Below are positions 1-7,093 of a DNA stretch of 64,000 nt, one piece after another. The notes below the pieces were generated by a model. That model ran no database searches, was not told the DNA's origin, and was given only the letters and a program-made list of their open reading frames with translations. The first letter of the stretch is position 1, and each line of letters opens with the position of its first letter. Source of the stretch: CAYJMQ01 sp964392415 (GTDB taxonomy: Bacteria > Bdellovibrionota > JACOXK01 > 2-02-FULL-40-11); NCBI GenBank assembly GCA_964392415.1, contig CAYMPL010000001.1, positions 10,618-74,617 of the forward strand, in the 5' to 3' direction. A program made the position numbers and the translations under genes.

Positions 1-757
1 GATATTCTTCTTCTGGTACCTCTGGTGCAGGAGGTAATGTACCAGCACGTTGCTGCTCCAAAAGAAGAACCACTCTTTCTAATTTTGAGACGATTTTTTC
101 AAGTTTATGAATGATTCGCTCTGATGCATTCTTTTCTGCTCTCCAGAGCCCCTTTTTCTTTCCCCTGGCCTCTTCTTGTAAAGCTAAAAATCGATCCCGA
201 TATTTTACATTGGGAGGAATTGTCATAATGGAGCCATACCCCTCTTCTAAAATTTTGGCGTTCACAAATGTGCCGTCTTCCAGGAAAACATATGCAAGCA
301 ATCTTCCATAGCGATCTCTTTGATCAACATCAAATTCAAGACGGACTCTTTTGCCTTCGAGAAGATTTTTTGTAAATTCATATGCTTCTTGCCCCAGCTC
401 TTGAATTATCCTGATATCTTGTCCAGTTCTTCTGGCATCTTCATATAATTTGGAACTCTGAGATATTTCAGGGGTATCAATACCAATAAATCTTACCTTT
501 TCTCCGTTGGAGAGAACTATGGTGTCACCATCAATGACTCTTTCAACCATAAAAAATCCTGTTTCTGAAGGCGAAAGAGATTGCGTTTCAGGAGATGGTG
601 GCGTCTGAATTTGTGGTTTATGGCAATGTCTTTCGCCTGTTCGGCTATCCCTGTGACAGCCGTCTTTGTCCGTTCGGCCTGAATGGCAAATGGCCTCATT
701 ATTCAGAAAAAAAATAAAAATAAAAGCTCCCATGATTTTCCCAATGATCGATTTCAT
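1..757 (-). CDS. Thermonuclease (SNase)-family secreted nuclease, C-terminus cut by window edge
   Basis: The frame stays open from the ATG at 757 to base 1, so the gene is partial at its 3' end. It begins with a signal-peptide-like stretch (MKSIIGKIMGAFIFIFFLN), followed by a Cys/His motif, HSGRTDKDGCH then TGERHCH, of the YHYH type found on some secreted proteins. The SNase fold follows: VERVIDGDT (catalytic Asp), VRFIGIDTPE (Arg, Asp-Thr, Glu) and DQRDRYGRLLAYV (second catalytic Arg). All key residues of the staphylococcal nuclease family are present, so it is probably an active extracytoplasmic Ca-dependent nuclease. The C-terminus seen here forms a predicted coiled coil and then a Pro-rich tail. 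The start overlaps the stop of the upstream lipoprotein gene (ATGA), so the two are probably translationally coupled. Confidence 0.85.
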   Translation of the reverse strand, partial: MKSIIGKIMGAFIFIFFLNNEAICHSGRTDKDGCHRDSRTGERHCHKPQIQTPPSPETQSLSPSETGFFMVERVIDGDTIVLSNGEKVRFIGIDTPEISQSSKLYEDARRTGQDIRIIQELGQEAYEFTKNLLEGKRVRLEFDVDQRDRYGRLLAYVFLEDGTFVNAKILEEGYGSIMTIPPNVKYRDRFLALQEEARGKKKGLWRAEKNASERIIHKLEKIVSKLERVVLLLEQQRAGTLPPAPEVPEEEY

Positions 758-1125
758 CTTTTTTCCCTCACTTCATTTAAAATTAAAAGTTTACTCTCGA
801 GTTGCTCCAATCTTTCTTCAAGCGCTGACAATCTCTCTTCGATCGTAAGATTTTGATAGCCAGTATCTATATCCTCTTCGGTTGATATCGAAGTCCCAGC
901 TTTTTCAAGCTTGAATATTTTTTCTTCGAAATTGGTCACAAGGGGTTCAAATTGAGATGTAATGATGCTCTCAAGTTCTGCCTCACTGGTCGCTGGAGTA
1001 GGCTGAAAACTTTCTGGCGCAGTCTTTGAGGGGGCATCCCCTCCACATGAGAGAATCATTAAAATGGCGAAGAGGCTCATACCTATTTGCCATAATTGTT
1101 TATTTATATAAAAAAAGATGTTCAT
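754..1125 (-). CDS. Small lipoprotein with C-terminal coiled coil
   Basis: This 123-residue protein has an N-terminal hydrophobic segment ending in a lipobox (LMILSC, Cys near residue 27), so it should be lipid-anchored in the envelope. The last 40 residues show clear heptads (LSALEERLEQLESKL) expected to form a coiled coil. The downstream nuclease also ends in heptads, so the two could associate; that is inference. A good sigma-70 promoter lies just upstream at 1161-1189. No family was recognised. Confidence 0.7.
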   Translation of the reverse strand: MNIFFYINKQLWQIGMSLFAILMILSCGGDAPSKTAPESFQPTPATSEAELESIITSQFEPLVTNFEEKIFKLEKAGTSISTEEDIDTGYQNLTIEERLSALEERLEQLESKLLILNEVREKR

Positions 1126-1160
1126 TCTCCACCAACGTTCAGCTGATCCAAATAATGTTA

Positions 1161-1189
1161 ATTATATGTCGAATTTTAATTTAGGTCAA
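1161..1189 (-). promoter_or_regulatory. Sigma-70 promoter of the lipoprotein-nuclease operon
   Basis: On the minus strand TTGACC (1189-1184) and a consensus TATAAT (1166-1161) are separated by exactly 17 bases. The start codon at 1125 follows about 30 bases after the expected +1. The 1126-1292 gap holds nothing else recognisable. Confidence 0.7.
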
Positions 1190-1292
1190 ACACACATTTA
1201 GAGATTATTTTTCCATTTTCAAAATAAATATAAGTGAACCCAAAACGACTGTCTCACTCTAGATTGGCACAGAGGGGGCTATCAAACGATAT

Positions 1293-1634
1293 TTATTTAC
1301 TCAAATTTTTTAATAACTTTTTTTCTTCAGCGGTAGGGAGTCCATACGCATCAAAGATACAAAGAAGATGAAGAATTATCCCTGGAATAATAAACAAAAA
1401 ATAACCACCAATTACAAAGAAGAACCACAAAACACACCGAATAAATTTTCCACAATAAAGATGGCCAAAGCCAGGGAAAAACACACTTATTAATGCAGCT
1501 ATTCCACCACTAGGTTTTACAGTTGCAAGTATAGTTTTAGATTTTTCATCTTTCAGGGGATGGCCACATGAAGGACATGACGTTGCCTTATCAGAAATTT
1601 CCTTGTTACATTCAGGACACTTTATTAGAGGCAT
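1293..1634 (-). CDS. Zinc-ribbon protein with TM2-like membrane domain
   Basis: The 113-residue protein starts with a zinc ribbon: CPEC, then CPSCG (two CxxC pairs, residues about 6-24). After a short linker come two hydrophobic segments with a PGFGHLYCGK motif, as in small TM2/zinc-ribbon membrane proteins. A basic tail (KKLLKNLSK) ends it. An AAAGGA Shine-Dalgarno sequence lies about 12 bases upstream of the ATG. The gene starts 18 bases after the stop of the next lipoprotein gene, so they form a two-gene operon. The function of this small family is unknown. Confidence 0.7.
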   Translation of the reverse strand: MPLIKCPECNKEISDKATSCPSCGHPLKDEKSKTILATVKPSGGIAALISVFFPGFGHLYCGKFIRCVLWFFFVIGGYFLFIIPGIILHLLCIFDAYGLPTAEEKKLLKNLSK

Positions 1635-1652
1635 TTTTTTAAAAATCCTTTT

Positions 1653-2045
1653 TTATTCATAAACAATGGCTGAGCCCGTGAGTTTTGTATGCCAGGAATT
1701 TTTAGATTGGATTTGAATGTCAATCACTGCATCGGCACCAGCTTTTCTTCCTTCTTCTTTGAGAAGCGGTACAACATCTTCATAATCAACAGTCAAAAAA
1801 GCCATAGGAACAAATAAAAGAGCCCAAGACCAAAGCCAATTTCCTCCATTATCTTTCTGAGCGGTAATAACGCCCAGTTCTTTATATTTTACCTCATGGG
1901 GTGCAGTTCTATAAATTTCTACTTCTTGTCCTGGATTTTTTCTGGGATGCGGTCTTCCTGATGGCATAAATTTCGAAGAAGTAGCGCAAGAGAAAAGAAA
2001 TAGAAGTATAGCACCTAAAATAATAAGTTTTCTTGGTTTCATCAT
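1653..2045 (-). CDS. Lipoprotein, possibly DUF4156/YbjQ-like
   Basis: The start was placed at tandem ATGs (2045 or 2042) because GGAGG sits 2-5 bases upstream; a longer reading frame to 2225 would run across the operator and the divergent regulator. The 130-residue product has a signal peptide ending in a lipobox (LLFLFSC). The C-terminal phrase LLKEEGRKAGADAVIDIQI resembles the end of DUF4156 and YbjQ-type domains, where a conserved GADA/V strand occurs. That similarity is modest, so the family is only suggested. It is co-transcribed with the zinc-ribbon gene and divergent from the XRE regulator. Confidence 0.65.
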   Translation of the reverse strand: MMKPRKLIILGAILLFLFSCATSSKFMPSGRPHPRKNPGQEVEIYRTAPHEVKYKELGVITAQKDNGGNWLWSWALLFVPMAFLTVDYEDVVPLLKEEGRKAGADAVIDIQIQSKNSWHTKLTGSAIVYE

Positions 2046-2084
2046 AGCCTCCTTTATTCTGTTATATGGCTTATCGGTAAGTAA

Positions 2085-2123
2085 ACACGAATCTTTAGAG
2101 ACGTTATATTTATAGATTCGTGT
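2085..2123. promoter_or_regulatory. Inverted repeat, likely operator between lipoprotein operon and XRE gene
   Basis: Perfect 10-base arms ACACGAATCT (2085-2094) and AGATTCGTGT (2114-2123) lie between the divergent genes, with centres 29 bases apart, close to three helical turns. This arrangement suits binding by the XRE repressor encoded at 2139. Seen directly; the role is inferred. Confidence 0.55.
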
Positions 2124-2126
2124 CTT

Positions 2127-2132
2127 TATAAT
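2127..2132 (+). promoter_or_regulatory. -10 box of the XRE gene, leaderless arrangement
   Basis: A consensus TATAAT ends seven bases before the ATG at 2139, so transcription should start at the A of the start codon. No Shine-Dalgarno sequence is present. This is the layout of the lambda cI gene at PRM. The -35 region (TTATAT at 2104) is poor, as expected for a regulated promoter. Confidence 0.5.
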
Positions 2133-2138
2133 TGCAGT

Positions 2139-2351
2139 ATGGCTTTCGATATCTACCTTCGAAAGGTTGCAAATAATATACAAAGGGCAAGAAAAAAAGC
2201 AGGATTCACTCAAGAAAAGATGCAAGATTTTGGTTTTAATTATCGCTATTATCAGAAAATCGAAGGTGGCCAGGTAAATCTTACATTGAAAACACTTTGG
2301 TTAATCGCCAAGGCTTTAAAATCATCTATAACCAATCTGACTCGTATTTAA
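2139..2351 (+). CDS. XRE-family helix-turn-helix regulator
   Basis: This 70-residue protein is essentially one HTH_3/XRE domain: IQRARKKAGFTQEKMQDFG, YYQKIEGGQVNLTLKTLW, then a last helix. The tiny size and single domain fit phage- or element-type repressors. It is probably translated from a leaderless mRNA and is divergent from a lipoprotein operon, with an inverted repeat between them. It lies directly beside a tRNA-Phe 3' fragment, which supports residence on an integrated element. Confidence 0.8.
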   Translation: MAFDIYLRKVANNIQRARKKAGFTQEKMQDFGFNYRYYQKIEGGQVNLTLKTLWLIAKALKSSITNLTRI

Positions 2352-2368
2352 TTTTGTGCTTGTTCGAT

Positions 2369-2410
2369 CTGAAAAGGCGCGTGTCGGCAGTTCGATTCTG
2401 CCCTGGGGCA
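2369..2410 (+). repeat. 3' fragment of a tRNA-Phe gene, probable attachment-site remnant
   Basis: The segment reads as the second half of a tRNA: an anticodon loop CTGAAAA (GAA, Phe), then GTGTC, a T-arm with GGCAG, loop TTCGATT and CTGCC, and an acceptor strand ending GGGGCA. The GTGTCGGCAGTTCGATT string is typical of bacterial tRNA-Phe. The 5' half (D-arm, acceptor 5' strand) is absent: the upstream bases do not pair with the anticodon 3' strand. Displaced tRNA 3' ends of this kind mark the distal end of elements integrated by tyrosine recombinases, so the element would extend leftward through 1-2350. No integrase is visible here. Confidence 0.55.
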
Positions 2411-2463
2411 TTCTGATTTCAGGCACTTAGCCGCAGACAAGAGCTAAAAACCATTTTCTCATC

Positions 2464-2721
2464 TTATCTGTACACCTCCCTCCTATGGCCTATTTTCACA
2501 ATCAGAACGAGCAGAATCTTGTCAAGTATCTGGTAGATGACACGGTAATCTCCTATGCGAACGCGATAGAGATTTTCTTCCCCGGAAAGTTTCTCAACGC
2601 CATGGGGCCGTGGATTTTGGGCCAGATCGTCTATCTTCCTCTCGATTCTGTTTTGGACAGGGATCGGAAGACTATTAAGTTGTTTCCGGGCTTTTTTATC
2701 GATCTTTATTGTGTAAATCAT
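2464..2721 (-). CDS. RelE/ParE-family toxin
   Basis: The 85-residue protein matches the RelE/ParE fold: IKIDKKARKQLNSLP, a helical hairpin, PRPHGVEKLSG, LYRVRIGDYRVIYQI and a C-terminal KIGHRREVYR. The basic C-terminal His-Arg-Arg-x-x-Tyr pattern is typical of ribosome-dependent mRNA interferases. It starts nine bases after the antitoxin stop in the same operon. Whether it cleaves mRNA (RelE) or acts on gyrase (ParE) cannot be told from sequence alone; the terminal motif favours RelE. Confidence 0.88.
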   Translation of the reverse strand: MIYTIKIDKKARKQLNSLPIPVQNRIERKIDDLAQNPRPHGVEKLSGEENLYRVRIGDYRVIYQILDKILLVLIVKIGHRREVYR

Positions 2722-2730
2722 CGGATCCGA

Positions 2731-2976
2731 TCACCTGCGCCTCTCTTTTTTGACAGTCTCCCAGGGAATGAATTCGTTCCTTTTCAAGGCTTCTCTGGCA
2801 TCCTCAAGGTCTATTCTGTTCTCGATCTCCTCCAGAAGCTCCAGGTCCTCTATGGGGACAATAGCCACGACATTTTTCCCCTTTCTGGTGATAACGATCC
2901 TCTCCTTGGCGTAGACTGTCCTATTGACGATCTCCGCGAATTCCTTTCTTGCCTCCACAGATGTATATTTAGCCAT
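2731..2976 (-). CDS. Phd/YefM-type antitoxin
   Basis: The 81-residue protein has the Phd/YefM DNA-binding N-terminus (SVEARKEFAEIVNRTVY, then RIVITRKGKNVVAIVPIEDL) and an acidic, then basic C-terminal tail expected to wrap the toxin. It precedes the toxin gene in the usual antitoxin-first order. An AGGAGG Shine-Dalgarno sequence lies just upstream, and the promoter contains a palindrome suited to autorepression. Confidence 0.88.
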   Translation of the reverse strand: MAKYTSVEARKEFAEIVNRTVYAKERIVITRKGKNVVAIVPIEDLELLEEIENRIDLEDAREALKRNEFIPWETVKKERRR

Positions 2977-2995
2977 ATATTTACCTCCTATATAT

Positions 2996-3024
2996 AATAT
3001 ACATAATAGTCATTATTATGTCAA
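2996..3024 (-). promoter_or_regulatory. Toxin-antitoxin promoter with operator palindrome in the spacer
   Basis: On the minus strand a perfect TTGACA (3024-3019) and TATATT (3001-2996) are 17 bases apart. The spacer is almost entirely a perfect inverted repeat, CATAATA / TATTATG (3002-3020), separated by 5 bases. A repressor there would block both promoter elements. Confidence 0.75.
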
Positions 3025-3083
3025 TAGACATAAATATGCGATGAAGCATGTTAATGCGCTATTTCGAAGAAATGGCGCGTCGC

Positions 3084-4529
3084 CTAATGCCTGACCACAC
3101 TCTCATACCGGTTTAATTTATTATAAAGGGTTTTAATGGTGATACCAAGGGCGGTGGCGGTTTTGGTTTTGTTTCCTTCGTAAAAAAAAAGGGTTCTTAG
3201 AATATGCGTTTTTTCTATTTCTTCCAAAGCGAGAATTGGCCCATGCGTCTCAGTTTCCATTTTTGTCGGCGATGTAAATTTAATATGGTTTCTGATATCT
3301 TCAGTTGTTATCTCATCTCCTTCAGAGAGAATTTTTAACCGTTCCACGGTATTTTGTAATTCACGGATATTTCCAGGCCAGTCATATTGTTTGAGAAGTT
3401 CAATGGCATCCGGATGAATCTTTTTACCTTTGATCCTGCTCCAGGGATCAGGCTCCAGGAAATAATGAAGCAGTGGCTCAATGTCTTCGATGCGTTTCCG
3501 AAGAGGGGGGACACGGAGCGTGATGGTATTGAGTCTGAAAAAAAGATCTTCCCGAAATTGTCCTTCTTTGACCTCTTTTTCCAGATCCTTGTTGGTTGCT
3601 GATATAATTCTCACATCGACTTTAAGAGGGGTTTTTCCACCCACGCGGTAAAATTCCCCATCCTGCAAAAAACGTAAGAGTTTTGCCTGAATCCCCTTTC
3701 CGGTCTCAGCAATTTCATCCATAAAAAGGGTTCCCCCATGTGCCGTTTCAACCAATCCTTTTTTGAGCATGTGTGCCCCCGTGAACGCCCCTTTTTCATG
3801 TCCGAAAAGCTCACTTTTTAAAAGATGTTCATTCAGTGTTCCACAGTTAATAGCAACGTAAGGCCCCTTTGCCCTTGAACTTTTTTCATGCAGACGCCTG
3901 GCAATAAGTTCTTTTCCGGTTCCACTTTCCCCTTGAATGAGAATGGTGACATGGGTCGGCGCGATTCGATCAATCATATTAAGCAATTGTTTGAGGGATT
4001 TGCTTTGCCCGATGATTTTGGTGGAGGGGATTTTTTTTCCGATGAGCGATTTTAGATTTTTATTCTCTTCTTCGAGATAGACATGCCGGTGTGTCAAAAT
4101 GGCGATAGCGCACATATCGGCAATGGTTTCGAGAACCATTCGATCACCTTCGTCAAACGCAGCGGGACGGTCGCTTTCAACATGGATAACGCCCAAAATC
4201 TTCCCCTGACACGCAATTTGCGCGGAGAGCTGTGATTGGGGTTCCGAGGGGGCTTTACCGACCTTTGCTTTTAAGATAGCCTCTTTTCTATCGTCATCGC
4301 GGATCCAGAGGGAGAGATGATAAAAATTGAATTCTTTCTGAACGAGGTTAATAATTTCATGATAGAGTTCATCGATGTTGGGCGCGGATAAAATTTTGCG
4401 GCTGACTTCATTCACCATTGAGAGATGCGAGGCAAAAAGATTTTTTTGGCTCAATCGCTTATCCTTGGTTCGTTTGAGATTCAGCAGGGGATTATCGAAG
4501 TGAAAAACAAATTGCAAGAAATTTTTCAT
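3084..4529 (-). CDS. Sigma-54-dependent transcriptional activator with GAF sensor domain
   Basis: The 481-residue protein has an N-terminal GAF domain (about 45-150), a short linker helix, the AAA+ sigma-54 interaction domain and a Fis-type HTH at the C-terminus. Key motifs are Walker A GESGTGKE, the sigma-54-contacting GAFTGA loop, Walker B LFMDEIAE and WPGNIRELQN; the last helices read TKTATALGITIKTLYNKL. There is no receiver domain, so control is through a ligand or partner of the GAF domain rather than phosphorylation. Its start is uncertain: the ATG at 4529 has no clear Shine-Dalgarno sequence, and another ATG lies at 4418. Sigma-54 promoters elsewhere in the window are possible targets. 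Confidence 0.9.
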   Translation of the reverse strand: MKNFLQFVFHFDNPLLNLKRTKDKRLSQKNLFASHLSMVNEVSRKILSAPNIDELYHEIINLVQKEFNFYHLSLWIRDDDRKEAILKAKVGKAPSEPQSQLSAQIACQGKILGVIHVESDRPAAFDEGDRMVLETIADMCAIAILTHRHVYLEEENKNLKSLIGKKIPSTKIIGQSKSLKQLLNMIDRIAPTHVTILIQGESGTGKELIARRLHEKSSRAKGPYVAINCGTLNEHLLKSELFGHEKGAFTGAHMLKKGLVETAHGGTLFMDEIAETGKGIQAKLLRFLQDGEFYRVGGKTPLKVDVRIISATNKDLEKEVKEGQFREDLFFRLNTITLRVPPLRKRIEDIEPLLHYFLEPDPWSRIKGKKIHPDAIELLKQYDWPGNIRELQNTVERLKILSEGDEITTEDIRNHIKFTSPTKMETETHGPILALEEIEKTHILRTLFFYEGNKTKTATALGITIKTLYNKLNRYESVVRH

Positions 4530-5165
4530 TGGATTTTTATCGCGCTGATTCCGCCGTTGTTGTTTGGGATCTTATATCTCTATCGATCGACGTGGCGGCT
4601 GACGGTTTTGGATGAGAATTTAAAACCTATGAGACGGAATCGATTTAAAAATGTTCTCTACGCGCATTGGCATGAAGATATTCCTGTTTTAAGCCTTAAA
4701 TACGGGAGTTATGCAAACGTCTGTACGATGGCAAGCCAAAGTCGGGATGGGGAGGTGATCGCCCGCGTCTTAAAGTGGTTTGGGTATGAAGTTTCCAGAG
4801 GTTCCTCTCATCGCGGGGGGGGGGCGGCCCTTCTTCAGATGCAGAAGGCGTATCAGCGCGGCAAAAACCTTGCGCTGGCTGTCGATGGGCCCCGGGGGCC
4901 GCGCCATGAAGTGAAAGCGGGTATTGTGGCTCTTGTTGAAAAAGGGGGGATGCCAGTTGTCATTGGGGTTGCCAATTCAAAATATAAATTTGTTTTCCGA
5001 AAAAGCTGGGATCGAATGTGGTTTCCATTCCCCTTTTCACCTGTGGTTGCGATTTTTTCGGATCCGATTCGGTTTGAAACCGATCCTTCATTTGAAGAGC
5101 GGTGTTTGCGCATTGAGCGGCGCCTGCGCGATCTTAAAGAGAAGACTATAACTTACTATTCTTAA
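4500..5165 (+). CDS. DUF374 / lysophospholipid acyltransferase-family protein
   Basis: The GTG at 4500, preceded by AGGGG, was chosen over an ATG at 4425 that lacks a ribosome site; the product is 221 residues. An N-terminal membrane helix (IFIALIPPLLFGILYLY) is followed by the DUF374 pattern: YAHWHEDIPVL, MASQSRDGEVIARVLKWFG, SRGSSHRGGGAAL, AVDGPRGPRHEVKAG. DUF374 belongs to the lysophospholipid acyltransferase superfamily and is often found with lipid A or envelope lipid genes; the acyl acceptor here is unknown. Its 5' end overlaps that of the divergent sigma-54 activator gene. Confidence 0.82.
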   Translation: MKNKLQEIFHWIFIALIPPLLFGILYLYRSTWRLTVLDENLKPMRRNRFKNVLYAHWHEDIPVLSLKYGSYANVCTMASQSRDGEVIARVLKWFGYEVSRGSSHRGGGAALLQMQKAYQRGKNLALAVDGPRGPRHEVKAGIVALVEKGGMPVVIGVANSKYKFVFRKSWDRMWFPFPFSPVVAIFSDPIRFETDPSFEERCLRIERRLRDLKEKTITYYS

Positions 5166-5209
5166 ATAAGCCGATTAAAGATTTCCCACAAACTTTCGAA
5201 AAGAGAGAT

Positions 5210-6991
5210 GTGGGGAGAGTCACTCAAATCAAAGCGGCGATTCATTTAGCTATTTTTTCACTTCTGGGGGGATCCTTCGTCGCTTCGCTCCTCTGGATGA
5301 CACCCTTGCTCCTCTGGATGACACCATTTGATGCGGCGGCTGACCCAAAATTTCCTTTTTTTCAACAGGCTTCTTTTTCACTCACCAGAGTCGAGCGGGA
5401 CAAAACTGAAAACAGACTTTCGCGTATGACGCCTGAAGAAAAAATCGGTCAGCTTCTTATGGTAGGGATCAGAGGGAAGCGACTCACCCCTGGAACCGAG
5501 CGGCTTATTAAAAAATTAAAACTGGGGGGTGTTATTTTTTACGCTCATAATATTGATGATCCGGTTCAGCTTCGCCAGTTTACTTCCGCGATTCAGCATG
5601 TGGCATCCTTGGATCACAGGATTCCACTTTTTATATCGGTCGACCAGGAAGGGGGATCGGTTGCGCGGATTCGGAAAGGGGTTTACTCTTTTCCTCCGCC
5701 AATGGCGATTGGAGCCACAGGTTCGCTCCAGCTTTCGTATATGGTCGGCAAAATGATGGCGCTCGACCTCTCTGCGATGGGGATTAACATGAATTTGGCC
5801 CCTGTTCTCGACGTCAATACGGAACAAGAAAATCAGCTGATCGGAATCCGGTCATTCGGGGGGGATCCTGAACTCGTGGCTCAAATGGGAATGTGGTACA
5901 TTGAAGGACTTCAATCGCGGGGAGTTGTTGCAACTGCGAAACACTTTCCGGGGCATGGAAATACCGCGGTCGATTCTCATTATGCGATTCCCGCTATTCA
6001 GACCGGGCTTTCTGATCTTGAAAAATTTCACCTTCTCCCTTTTAAAAAAGCGATGGAAAATGGTCTCGATGCCCTTATGACAGCCCATCTTTCGGTGCCA
6101 GCGATCGACCCTTCAGGTTTGCCAGCAACATTTTCCTACAATCTTCTGACCGAAGTGGTTCGTAAAAAAATGAACTATCAGGGGCTCATCGTGACAGATG
6201 ATCTCGAGATGAAGTCGATTCGTAACAGATATGGAGTGGGGGAAGCGGCGCTCAAAGCCATTTTGGCAGGATCAGATGTCGTGATGGTTAGTTGGACGGA
6301 TGAGAAAAAAACAGAGGTTTTTAACGCACTTCTAACTGCCTATCGGGAAGGGAAGCTGACAGAAGAGAGGCTGAACGAATCGGTTCGACGGATTCTTAAA
6401 TTGAAATATCAGCGGGGTTTTTTTGATGCTGTTCGGGAGCCTGCATCCCTAAATCCAAAATGGCTGACCCATTCCGCGCACCAAAAGCTTCTTAGCCAAA
6501 TTGCTGCGAAGGCGATAACGATGGTTTTCAACAAAGGGGTGCTCCCGTTAAAGGAAGAGGATCCTCGAAAGGTGCTTTTGGCGACCCCATTCAATCTTTT
6601 TTACGAGGAGCTTAAATTTTATCATGAGGATCTGAGTTCTTTAAAAATTCCAAATCGTCCTACCATTTCAGAAATTGAGACAATTGTTTCAAACATTACT
6701 GAACTGAAAAATGAAATCGATCTGCTCATGATAGGCCTGACACACAGGTCACAACTTCCACTGGTTCAAAGGCTTTCCCAAAATATAAAAAAACCGATTG
6801 TAGTTATTTCTTTTGAGTCCCCCTACCTCATTCATGAGATAAAGAAAATTTCAGAGATTTCTGCCTTCCTCTGCAGCTATGGCACCCAGCCGGAGCTTGT
6901 CCGCGCAACTGCTGAGTCCCTGGTCGGAATCATTCATCCCACAGGGAAAAGTCCCGTCTTGAGCATGGAAACGGCATCGATTAACAAATAA
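5210..6991 (+). CDS. nagZ: Glycoside hydrolase family 3, beta-N-acetylhexosaminidase (NagZ-like), exported
   Basis: The protein (593 residues from a GTG) carries a GH3 catalytic domain: MTPEEKIGQLLMVGIRG, DQEGGSVARI, KHFPGHGNTAVDSH (the NagZ Asp-His loop) and VTDDLEMKSI (nucleophile Asp). It continues with a smaller C-terminal domain as in longer NagZ proteins. The expected substrate is GlcNAc-anhydroMurNAc or related beta-GlcNAc glycosides in peptidoglycan turnover. Oddly, the hydrophobic N-terminus is partly encoded by two copies of the dispersed repeat at 5271-5322, read in antisense (VASLLWMTPLLLWMT). Export is likely but the exact start is uncertain. Confidence 0.85.
   Translation: MGRVTQIKAAIHLAIFSLLGGSFVASLLWMTPLLLWMTPFDAAADPKFPFFQQASFSLTRVERDKTENRLSRMTPEEKIGQLLMVGIRGKRLTPGTERLIKKLKLGGVIFYAHNIDDPVQLRQFTSAIQHVASLDHRIPLFISVDQEGGSVARIRKGVYSFPPPMAIGATGSLQLSYMVGKMMALDLSAMGINMNLAPVLDVNTEQENQLIGIRSFGGDPELVAQMGMWYIEGLQSRGVVATAKHFPGHGNTAVDSHYAIPAIQTGLSDLEKFHLLPFKKAMENGLDALMTAHLSVPAIDPSGLPATFSYNLLTEVVRKKMNYQGLIVTDDLEMKSIRNRYGVGEAALKAILAGSDVVMVSWTDEKKTEVFNALLTAYREGKLTEERLNESVRRILKLKYQRGFFDAVREPASLNPKWLTHSAHQKLLSQIAAKAITMVFNKGVLPLKEEDPRKVLLATPFNLFYEELKFYHEDLSSLKIPNRPTISEIETIVSNITELKNEIDLLMIGLTHRSQLPLVQRLSQNIKKPIVVISFESPYLIHEIKKISEISAFLCSYGTQPELVRATAESLVGIIHPTGKSPVLSMETASINK
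5271..5322 (-). repeat. Dispersed repeat, about 1.5 copies, inside the GH3 signal-peptide region
   Basis: On the minus strand GTCATCCAGAGGAGC occurs, followed by a full unit starting GTCATCCAGAGGAGCGAAGC and ending GAAGGATC. It is in frame within the first 40 codons of the GH3 gene. Confidence 0.8.
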
Positions 6992-7093
6992 ACAATTTTA
7001 TCAGGTCAATGTTTAATATAAGTATTTGAAATTACTTATTTTTTATATAAATGCCTGTTGGCAGTTAATTTGCATGGATCTGCCAAAAGTCTT

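Noticed and set aside
1264..1279. Sigma-54-like TTGGCACAGAGGGGGCT on the plus strand
   Set aside because: The -24 element and spacing fit, but the -12 element lacks TT before GC and no plus-strand gene follows for about 860 bases. A similar CACAGAGGGGG string occurs at about 21706, so it is more likely a small repeat.
2046..2225. N-terminal extension of the 1653 lipoprotein to 2225
   Set aside because: It would cross the operator and overlap the divergent XRE gene, while GGAGG sits before the internal ATGs and the lipobox follows directly.
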